The notes under the pieces were generated by a model. It was not told where the DNA came from. It did no database searches and saw only the letters and a program-made list of their open reading frames with translations. Below are positions 57,375 to 64,000 of a stretch of DNA of 64,000 bases, in pieces. The position numbers and the translations under genes are program-made. Origin of the DNA: Reichenbachiella versicolor (GTDB taxonomy: Bacteria; Bacteroidota; Bacteroidia; Cytophagales; Cyclobacteriaceae); contig NZ_QFZQ01000001.1 in the NCBI RefSeq assembly GCF_003171675.1, positions 930,001 to 994,000 of the forward strand. Direction: 5' to 3'. How positions within the stretch are numbered: position 1 is the first letter of the stretch; every line of letters starts with the position of its first letter.

Positions 57375-58457
57375 ATGAAAGCAAACGAACTATTATATAT
57401 CAGTCTTTTTATACTTATTTCAAGTACGGTTTTTGGTCAAGGGAAGGGGCAATTTGAATTTGAGGAGTTAGAACACAACTTTGGAACTTTTAAAGAAGAG
57501 CTTGGAGCGGTCGAGTATGAGTTTGTTTTTAAAAATATAGGTGATGCACCAATAGTGATCACAAGAGTGAAGGCGTCGTGTGGTTGTACTACTCCTGGTT
57601 GGTCAAATGAACCTGTTTTGCCAGGAGAGAAGGGTTTTATTAAGGCTAAGTTTAATGCTCGAAATAAACCAGGTTCGTTTAGAAAAAGGTTAACAATTAC
57701 TAGTAATGCACAGAAGCCATCTCAATATCTCTACATTAAAGGTAATGTTATACCTAAGGTGAAAACAGTAGAGGAGAGATTGAGTGTTAAAATGGGAGCA
57801 ATTCGACTAAAGTCAAAAAATTTAAACTTTTCTAAAATTACAACAGAAAAGCCTATTACAAAATCATTTGAAATTTATAACGATAGCGATTCTTCTATTA
57901 CCCTTTTGAATAAGTTTGATGGTCCAAAGTTCATACGAATTGATCTCGATACGACAGTTTTACTTCCTAAAAAGTCAACAAAACTAAATGTTTGGTACAA
58001 TCCTGATCATAACGACAATCTAGGTATGAATAATCACTCAGTCTCTTTTTACACCAGTGATAGTAACGTGCCTAAGAAGATTTCGGTGATTGCAAGAATA
58101 GAAGAGTACTTTGCTCCATTATCAGAAAAGGAAGAAGCTAAGGCTCCCAAGTTATTAATAGAAGATAGATTACAAGATTTGGGTAATATCAAAGCTGGAG
58201 CAAAAGTGACAGCCAAATATATATTAAGAAACGGGGGGGTAGAAAAACTTAATATTCGAAAAATCGACACTAATTGTACATGTATGACAGCTACTTTAGA
58301 TACATATGATTTAAAAGGAGGAGAATCCACCTGGCTGCATGTAACTTTTGATTCTAAAGGTAGGAGAGGACGTCAAACTAAATCGATTTCCGTATTTTCC
58401 AATGATCCCAAAGATCCAACACAGTTAGTATCAATGAAAATTTCAGTTACCCCATAA
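57375..58457 (+). CDS. Exported DUF1573 protein
   Basis: About 360 residues with a signal peptide (MKANELLYIS..TVFGQ) and two or three immunoglobulin-like DUF1573 units. The first reads FEFEELEHNFGTFKEELGAVEYEFVFKN with VKASCGCTTPGWS; the last is LGNIKAGAKVTAKYILRNGG with IDTNCTCMTATLD. CGCT-type cysteine pairs are the family mark. The function is unknown; many members sit in the envelope of Bacteroidota. The frame extends to a GTG at 57330, but the ATG at 57375 starts the signal peptide and is preferred. A TPR lipoprotein gene follows after 28 nt. Confidence 0.85.
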   Translation: MKANELLYISLFILISSTVFGQGKGQFEFEELEHNFGTFKEELGAVEYEFVFKNIGDAPIVITRVKASCGCTTPGWSNEPVLPGEKGFIKAKFNARNKPGSFRKRLTITSNAQKPSQYLYIKGNVIPKVKTVEERLSVKMGAIRLKSKNLNFSKITTEKPITKSFEIYNDSDSSITLLNKFDGPKFIRIDLDTTVLLPKKSTKLNVWYNPDHNDNLGMNNHSVSFYTSDSNVPKKISVIARIEEYFAPLSEKEEAKAPKLLIEDRLQDLGNIKAGAKVTAKYILRNGGVEKLNIRKIDTNCTCMTATLDTYDLKGGESTWLHVTFDSKGRRGRQTKSISVFSNDPKDPTQLVSMKISVTP

Positions 58458-58485
58458 AATAACTAACTAGTACAATTTAAAAGCT

Positions 58486-59082
58486 ATGAGAAAAGTAATA
58501 TTACCACTTGTGTTATTCATGAGTATATTGATTTCATGCCAAAAGGGTGAAATATCTAAAGGAGATAAATTTTTTGGACAAAAGAATTATAAAGAAGCGA
58601 TAGTGGCTTATACAGAGTACCTTAAGTTGCATCCGAATCATATTCAATCATTGTATAACAGAGGAAGGTCGTATGAGGAATTGCATCAAAATGATAAGGC
58701 TGAAAAGGACTTTCTAGAAGTAATAGAAGTAGATAAAAAAAATACAAGTGCCAGATTGAGTCTAGCAGAGTTGAAGTATAAAGCTAAAGACTTTGAAAAA
58801 GCTCGTTTCTATGCAGAGGAAGCTGTGAAACTTAAAGATGATTTGGCCACTGCACATTTTTGGTTAGGAAGAGCATATCATCAATTAGGTGAATTTGATG
58901 AAGCAATGAAAGGGTATAATGATGCTATAGCTTTGGATCCTAATTTGGGAAATGCTTTTTTAAATAGAGGCGCAATTAAGATAACCAAAGGAAGTAAGTC
59001 TTCAGGATGTGAAGATCTTCAAAAAGCACAATCACTAGGAGTAGGAAGTGCGACAAAGGCTATAGAGAGGTACTGCAATTAA
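58486..59082 (+). CDS. TPR-repeat lipoprotein
   Basis: A 198-residue lipoprotein with lipobox ISC (cysteine 18) and about four TPR units: GDKFFGQKNYKEAIVAYTEYLKLHP, NHIQSLYNRGRSYEELHQ, ATAHFWLGRAYHQLGEFDEAMKGYNDAIALDP and NAFLNRGAIKITKGSKSSGC. The last unit ends with the SGCEDLQKAQSLG pattern common in Bacteroidota. It is likely a periplasmic adaptor at the outer membrane, and probably co-transcribed with the DUF1573 gene. Confidence 0.85.
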   Translation: MRKVILPLVLFMSILISCQKGEISKGDKFFGQKNYKEAIVAYTEYLKLHPNHIQSLYNRGRSYEELHQNDKAEKDFLEVIEVDKKNTSARLSLAELKYKAKDFEKARFYAEEAVKLKDDLATAHFWLGRAYHQLGEFDEAMKGYNDAIALDPNLGNAFLNRGAIKITKGSKSSGCEDLQKAQSLGVGSATKAIERYCN

Positions 59083-59199
59083 TACATTCTTATGAAGGGA
59101 AAGAATATTGATCAAAATAATCTTTCCCCAGTTTTATTAAATAACCAATTACTAGTGCGTTGATAAAGTTAAGTTGTGTTGATTTTGGATGTTAACTAT

Positions 59200-59231
59200 A
59201 ATGGCTTTTGTCAATCAGGTTGAAAGCCATT
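59200..59231. terminator. Hairpin between convergent TPR and TetR genes
   Basis: AATGGCTTT (59200-59208) pairs with AAAGCCATT (59223-59231). It lies 6 nt from the TetR stop and 118 nt after the TPR gene stop. Neither side has a strong T run, so it is a moderate call as a shared terminator. Confidence 0.5.
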
Positions 59232-59237
59232 GTGTAA

Positions 59238-59831
59238 TTATAGTTTTATTCCGCTTATAATCAACTGTGTAGCATCTATTACAAGATCTCTAATTCTATG
59301 CCAATCTTCTAACTCTGGAGGTTTTTCCATGTATATGCTCAACTGGTCAAACTGAATACTAAATTTTATTAGAGAAAGAGTATTGGCTACATATTTTGTG
59401 TTACAGGCTTTGAAAATGCCCATTGTTTGACCTTCTTGAATACAATTAGCATAAAAATCAATGCTGCCTTGATTTATATCATCTATGAAGGATCGATACA
59501 TGTTGCGAGTTTCAATAAAAGCCTTAATTGGAATTTCATTCTCTATAACTAGTTGTTCGTAATAATCTAGTGATTGTCTAATGTAGGTTATTAGTTTGGT
59601 TTCAGGATCTTTCGACTTGTTGGCTTCAGCTCTAAATTCAGAAAATATCCGTCTCCATTCATTTTCAGATGATTGAACAAAAATGTCCTCTTTGTTTTTG
59701 AAGTAGTAATAAAGAGAAGACTTCCTCATGCCAATTGCTGCTGAAATATCATCTACACTAGTTTTTGAATAACCTTGTGTGTTGAACAACTGCTTAGCGG
59801 CTTCGAGGATTTCTTGTTTTTTATCTGGCAT
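59238..59831 (-). CDS. TetR-family transcriptional regulator
   Basis: A 197-residue repressor type. The N-terminal helix-turn-helix is complete (ILEAAKQLFNTQGYSKTSVDDISAAIGMRKSSLYYYFKNKEDIF, residues 8-52). The C-terminal ligand domain is variable and gives no substrate. It lies 84 nt downstream of the M49 peptidase gene on the same strand and could be in its transcript, though its natural target is unknown. Confidence 0.9.
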   Translation of the reverse strand: MPDKKQEILEAAKQLFNTQGYSKTSVDDISAAIGMRKSSLYYYFKNKEDIFVQSSENEWRRIFSEFRAEANKSKDPETKLITYIRQSLDYYEQLVIENEIPIKAFIETRNMYRSFIDDINQGSIDFYANCIQEGQTMGIFKACNTKYVANTLSLIKFSIQFDQLSIYMEKPPELEDWHRIRDLVIDATQLIISGIKL

Positions 59832-59915
59832 AATCGGTGGTAATAATTGATCAAAAGGGTTTTTAGGTGAGATGAATTAATAATTTTAAACGTTCATAGT
59901 TATTATACGAAAATT

Positions 59916-61931
59916 TTATAGGAAAGAGTAATTTTTTGCGTAATACAGCATTTGTTTGGTGAAATCATTAGGATATTCAACTCTAATATCAATTATTTCA
60001 CCATTATCACTTTTTACAGGGATCAATTCAGGGTTAATGAAACCGCTGTAAGGTGCCGAATTTAGTTTATCAGCTCTTTCTAATATCTCTTTATGAAGGA
60101 TAGGGTCAATTTTTACACCATAGTTTTCAACTAGCATTTTTGCTGATTCAAAATCTCCTTCAGATTTAATGCGTTGAGTTTCCTTAAGAAGTTCTCCAAA
60201 TAAATGCCTTAGTTTATTGAAGTCATTCACTACGAAATAAGTCTTTCCATTTTTAACTATCTTTTCTATAACATTATTTTTTTTACCTTTTTCGAAGCAC
60301 CAAGCTGATATCCAAGCTCTATTTCTCATATGAGCTTCTTCAATGTTTTGACCAAGTTCTATTCTTCTTAATTGTGTTATTAAACCGTTAGTGATATAAC
60401 TGCTGTATTGCTCTTTGCCAACAACCAAGTCTTGAATTAGTCCGAGTTCGATAAGTTTTGGGTCTAATAGAAAGTATAAAGCAACTAAGTCTGCACGTCC
60501 TTCTTCTATGGTTGAAGCATAGTTTTTCAAAGTCTCTTTAGGAGTACCGACCCCTTCATTGATTTGACCACTAGCATGACCTATTACTTCATGCAGAGCT
60601 GTATGCATTTTATCTCCCAAACTTCCGTACTCTTTGGTCCATGCAATTTCCTCATCTCTATGATAGAATTCTTCTAAGAACCCTTTAGTACCTACTTTGT
60701 TATATGCGTGAATGATATTTCCTAGGCTCACAGACTTAGAACCATATTCTTTTCTTATCCAGTTCGCATTGGGAAGGTTTACACCTATAGGAGTACTCGG
60801 TGAAGAGTCTCCGGTTTCGCTTGCAACATTGACAACTTTATAACTTACTCCAACTACGTTTGATTTTTTATGTTCATCCGAGATAGGAGAGTTGTCTTCA
60901 AACCACTGAGCATTTTTTGATAAAATTTCCATTCTCTTAGATGCCTCGAAGTCCTTTATTTGAACTATTGACTCATATGCTCCTCGATAACCTAATGGGT
61001 CATTATAAACCTCAATGAAACTGTTAATGTAGTCTATATCTCCTTCTGTGGTTCTAGCCCAAATGATATTATATTCATCCCATGTTTTAAGGTCACCAGT
61101 TTGATAATATTTGATAAGCAGCTCTAAACCTTTTTTTTGATTAGAATTTTCAGCGACAGTAACAGCTTTCTCAAGCCAAAAAATAATTTTGTCAATGGCT
61201 TTGCCATACATTTCACCAGATTTCCAGACTTCTTCTTTTATATTACCATTTTCATCTCTGACCAACTTAGAATTAAGGCCATAAGAAATAGGTCTGTCTG
61301 TGCTTTTATTTATTCTATTAGAATAAAACTCATGTACTTCGCTCTCAGTGATATCAGGAGCATAGAAGTTAATGGATGAGCCCGTTAAGAGGCCTTTAGA
61401 TTCGTCTAAGTTTACTTTTTTATTGTCAATATCAGGGTTGAAGACAATCTCGATTATTTCTTCAGAGGGAAGTTGACCAGAGAATCTTAAAAGTTTATTT
61501 AAATAATCCCTGCTGAATTCTGGAATCAGTTTATTGTTGGAGTAGTGATGATGAATTCCGTTTGAGAACCAAAACCTTTTCATATAAGTCATAAATAATT
61601 TCCACTGGGGATCTTCGCGATTTCCAGAGTAATTAGTGACAATGCTTTCCAGTTTTTTTCGGATTTTTATGTTGTGTTGATAATTCTGATCATATGTAAT
61701 ATCACGACCGCTTTTACCAGCTTCTGACAGAAAGTACACTAATTTTTTTTGATCAAGAGTTAGTTTTTTGAAATCTGGAATCTGATATCTAAGGATCTTC
61801 AAATCAGCAAAAGTCTCTGAGAGAAATTGAAACTCCTCTAAGTTTTCGGTAGTAGCAGTATTGTTTTCCTCGGTATTATTACAAGCTACAAGTATTGCAA
61901 AGACCAATAATGATAAAATCGTACCTTTCAT
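59916..61931 (-). CDS. Dipeptidyl-peptidase III (M49) lipoprotein
   Basis: A 671-residue zinc peptidase that removes dipeptides from peptide N-termini. The zinc motif HEVIGH (HEXXGH, near 445) and the second motif EEGRADLVAL (EExRAD) are the M49 signature. A signal peptide with lipobox LVAC (cysteine about 17) implies an envelope-anchored enzyme, while most studied DPP III enzymes are cytosolic; lipoprotein forms are typical of Bacteroidota. Length is normal. Confidence 0.9.
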   Translation of the reverse strand: MKGTILSLLVFAILVACNNTEENNTATTENLEEFQFLSETFADLKILRYQIPDFKKLTLDQKKLVYFLSEAGKSGRDITYDQNYQHNIKIRKKLESIVTNYSGNREDPQWKLFMTYMKRFWFSNGIHHHYSNNKLIPEFSRDYLNKLLRFSGQLPSEEIIEIVFNPDIDNKKVNLDESKGLLTGSSINFYAPDITESEVHEFYSNRINKSTDRPISYGLNSKLVRDENGNIKEEVWKSGEMYGKAIDKIIFWLEKAVTVAENSNQKKGLELLIKYYQTGDLKTWDEYNIIWARTTEGDIDYINSFIEVYNDPLGYRGAYESIVQIKDFEASKRMEILSKNAQWFEDNSPISDEHKKSNVVGVSYKVVNVASETGDSSPSTPIGVNLPNANWIRKEYGSKSVSLGNIIHAYNKVGTKGFLEEFYHRDEEIAWTKEYGSLGDKMHTALHEVIGHASGQINEGVGTPKETLKNYASTIEEGRADLVALYFLLDPKLIELGLIQDLVVGKEQYSSYITNGLITQLRRIELGQNIEEAHMRNRAWISAWCFEKGKKNNVIEKIVKNGKTYFVVNDFNKLRHLFGELLKETQRIKSEGDFESAKMLVENYGVKIDPILHKEILERADKLNSAPYSGFINPELIPVKSDNGEIIDIRVEYPNDFTKQMLYYAKNYSFL

Positions 61932-62068
61932 GCCTATTATATATATTGAGTTGCAATATAGCTGGCTGGCTTAACATTATCATAATATTAGAGTCTTGTT
62001 GCTGAATGACAAATGGCATATCTGAAGTCTTTTTTGTAGAATTGCTTCACATTTAGATTACAAGAATA

Positions 62069-62710
62069 TTGGACTTTATAGATACCGAGATTCAGCGTTA
62101 TAGCGAACGTCATACTTCTTCTGCATCTGACTTATTAAATAAAATTGAGAGAGAGACTCATATTGAAGTATTAAGACCTCGTATGCTTTCAGGACATCTT
62201 CAGGGCAGGATTCTTTCCATGCTTTCAAAAATGATTCGTCCTCAATATATTTTAGAAATTGGGACTTATACAGGGTATTCAGCACTTTGTCTATGTGAGG
62301 GAATGCAAGAAAAAGGTAAATTAGTAACTATCGATATCAATAAGGAGCTTGAATCTAGAGTAAGAGGCTATTTCTCAGAGTCAAAATATTCGGACCAAAT
62401 CGATTTTCGAATTGCCAAAGCATTGGATGTAATAGATGCATTGGATGAAGGGATAGAAATGGTGTTTATTGATGCAGATAAATCCAATTATTGGAACTAT
62501 TTCGAAGCTATTTTACCCAAGATGAAAAGAGGTGGTTTTATACTCGCTGATAATGTTTTGTGGAGTGGAAAGGTTGTAGAACCTCTTGATAGTAAGGATT
62601 TTGATACTAAGGCATTACTCGATTTCAATCGAAGAGTAAATGAAGATTCTAGAGTAGAAAATGTGTTGATGCCAGTAAGGGATGGGGTAACATTGATTCG
62701 AGTTCTATGA
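62069..62710 (+). CDS. SAM-dependent O-methyltransferase
   Basis: A 213-residue class I methyltransferase of the catechol/caffeoyl-CoA type. ILEIGTYTGYSALCLCEGM is the SAM-binding loop, VTIDINKE holds the acidic ribose ligand, and VFIDADKSNYWNYFEAILPKM and GGFILADNVLWSGKV hold the metal-binding aspartates and asparagine. The substrate is unknown. The start is TTG at 62069. It overlaps the next gene by 4 nt (ATGA). Confidence 0.9.
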   Translation: MDFIDTEIQRYSERHTSSASDLLNKIERETHIEVLRPRMLSGHLQGRILSMLSKMIRPQYILEIGTYTGYSALCLCEGMQEKGKLVTIDINKELESRVRGYFSESKYSDQIDFRIAKALDVIDALDEGIEMVFIDADKSNYWNYFEAILPKMKRGGFILADNVLWSGKVVEPLDSKDFDTKALLDFNRRVNEDSRVENVLMPVRDGVTLIRVL

Positions 62711-64000
62711 GGCTTTTGTTTCTAATATTGTCGGTTTTTATGAGTCTAAATTTCACTCATGCTGCCGAATTGGTGAGGCCTAAGGTGCCTTCTACTTTGC
62801 AGTTTGCTGGTATGCAACTAAAATTAACCGATGGAGCGAGGAAAGAAATTCAAAAAGAAGTCGATGCTCTTACTAAAAGCGCTACTTATTATAATATCAA
62901 AGCAGATCGTATAAAGTTGTACTTTCCGATCATAGAGAAGACTTTGGAAGAAAATGGAGTTCCGGGAGACTTTAAGTACTTGGCTGTTCAAGAGAGCGCC
63001 TTAATATCTGATGCTGTTTCTTCTGCAAAGGCTGTAGGTTTTTGGCAGTTTAAAGATTTTACAGGTAGGGAAGTAGGCCTTAGAATTGATAAGAGAATTG
63101 ACGAACGTCTAAATGTAGTTGCATCCACTAAAGGAGCTGCTAAGTATTTTACCAGAAATAATTTTTATTTTAAGAATTGGGTTTATGCAATATTAGCTCA
63201 TATGACAGGACGTGGCGGGGCTGCTAAGTATGTGGATAAGAAGCTTTTTGGAGCTAAGAAAATGACTATCGATCGTCATACACATTGGTATGTTAGGAGG
63301 TTCTTGGCTCATATGATAGCATTTCGAGATGCAGATAAAGGATCTCATAGTGAGGGAATCATTATGGATGTATTTTGGAAGGCTGGTGGTATGAGTATAA
63401 AGGAAATTGCTAAAAAGACGAAATCTGATGAACTGGTACTGAAGAAGTACAACAAATGGTTGAAGTCAGGTTCTGTGCCAACGGATAAACCATATGCAAT
63501 ATTAATTCCCAAGAAAGGGACTAAATCAAATTTTAAAGGAAGCAATACCGTAACTCCGATTGCTGCCGGTACAAGAGAACGTTCAAAACCATCAAAAGCT
63601 ACTTCGTCTTTGGTCGAAGACCCAAAAAGATCCAATACAATTTTTATCAAGATAAATGGTTTGCCTTGTATATTGGCAAGAGAAGGCGATACGATGGAAA
63701 GTCTTTCCGAAAAAGGAGAGATTCATATGGATAAATTTGCCAAGTATAATGATTTGGCAAAGAATGCTAAGATTAAAGAAGGACAGATTTATTATTTAAA
63801 GAAGAAGCGCAATCGGGCTAAATCATATTTTCATACTGTACAGAGGGGAGAGTCACTTTGGGATGTTTCTCAGAAATTTGGAATAAAACGAGCGAAGCTT
63901 GCTAAGCTAAATCGAATGTCCATCATTGATGAACTTCAACCTGGTCGAGTACTTTGGTTAAAAAATCGTAGACCTGAACAACACGCTGTTGAAATTAAGG
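62707..64000 (+). CDS. Membrane-bound lytic transglycosylase with LysM (partial)
   Basis: An open frame of at least 431 codons from ATG 62707 runs off the right edge. A signal peptide (to about residue 18, FTHA) is followed by a lytic transglycosylase domain (about 70-210, with FKYLAVQESAL, the catalytic glutamate, and AVGFWQFKDFTG), and then at least one LysM peptidoglycan-binding unit (FHTVQRGESLWDVSQKFGIKR..LAKLNRM). The order is that of MltD-like enzymes. The end is outside the window. Its start is coupled to the methyltransferase gene. Confidence 0.9.
   Translation, partial: MRLLFLILSVFMSLNFTHAAELVRPKVPSTLQFAGMQLKLTDGARKEIQKEVDALTKSATYYNIKADRIKLYFPIIEKTLEENGVPGDFKYLAVQESALISDAVSSAKAVGFWQFKDFTGREVGLRIDKRIDERLNVVASTKGAAKYFTRNNFYFKNWVYAILAHMTGRGGAAKYVDKKLFGAKKMTIDRHTHWYVRRFLAHMIAFRDADKGSHSEGIIMDVFWKAGGMSIKEIAKKTKSDELVLKKYNKWLKSGSVPTDKPYAILIPKKGTKSNFKGSNTVTPIAAGTRERSKPSKATSSLVEDPKRSNTIFIKINGLPCILAREGDTMESLSEKGEIHMDKFAKYNDLAKNAKIKEGQIYYLKKKRNRAKSYFHTVQRGESLWDVSQKFGIKRAKLAKLNRMSIIDELQPGRVLWLKNRRPEQHAVEIK

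Overview
The window looks like a chromosomal segment of a free-living, low-GC member of the Bacteroidota, most likely a marine-type Cytophagales relative (inference). Supporting signs are promoter -7 boxes of the TAnnTTTG type, weak Shine-Dalgarno sequences, PorE-like TPR/beta-propeller/OmpA proteins, a FecI-FecR-TonB receptor-DUF4249 cassette, secreted TPR and WD40 proteins, many lipoproteins, and a zeaxanthin-type carotenoid cluster. I see no rRNA, tRNA, insertion sequence, prophage or CRISPR array. The only mobile-type module is a YefM/YoeB toxin-antitoxin pair.

Layout. 1-0.8 kb: end of infC, then rpmI and rplT. 1.1-3.0 kb: a PorE-like envelope protein. 3.0-6.3 kb (minus): crtI-crtB-idi-crtZ, preceded by an orphan membrane histidine kinase. 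8-9.7 kb: a DEAD-box RNA helicase. 10-14 kb: ammonium channel, exonuclease VII (xseA-xseB) and a ROK glucokinase. 14-20.6 kb (minus): a secreted TPR protein, a second PorE-like protein, an ABC-F ATPase, TruC and a single-domain response regulator. 20.8-23.6 kb: PEP carboxylase. 24.2-29 kb: a TPR/coiled-coil histidine kinase, a response regulator with a decayed PP2C-type output domain, and an unknown secreted protein. 29-34.5 kb (minus): the thiamine operon thiS-thiC-tenI-thiE-thiG-thiH behind a clear TPP riboswitch. 34.5-39.4 kb: a WD40 protein with CvfB, a response regulator, the toxin-antitoxin pair, a rhodanese and a NamZ-type lipoprotein. 39.4-45.8 kb: a LolC/E-like permease and the iron-type surface-signalling cassette. 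46.5-51.8 kb: SPOR protein, ExbB, ExbD, TonB-like protein, FolC and TrmB. 51.8-57.3 kb (minus): ECF sigma with a probable membrane anti-sigma, a Na/Ca exchanger, a phosphohexomutase and TrpS. 57.3-64 kb: DUF1573 and TPR proteins, TetR, an M49 peptidase, an O-methyltransferase and the start of a LysM lytic transglycosylase.

Most genes are housekeeping, cofactor or envelope functions. The least explained signals are small. Two very long, near-perfect palindromic terminators (29-bp and 26-bp stems) each lie between convergent units and each contain the stop codon of a tiny unannotated ORF. Also notable are a diverged pair of 35-nt hairpins, an ABC-F protein whose second Walker A is gone, a response regulator with a dead phosphatase-like domain, a YoeB toxin lacking its usual catalytic glutamate, and convergent genes that share a TTAG stop overlap.
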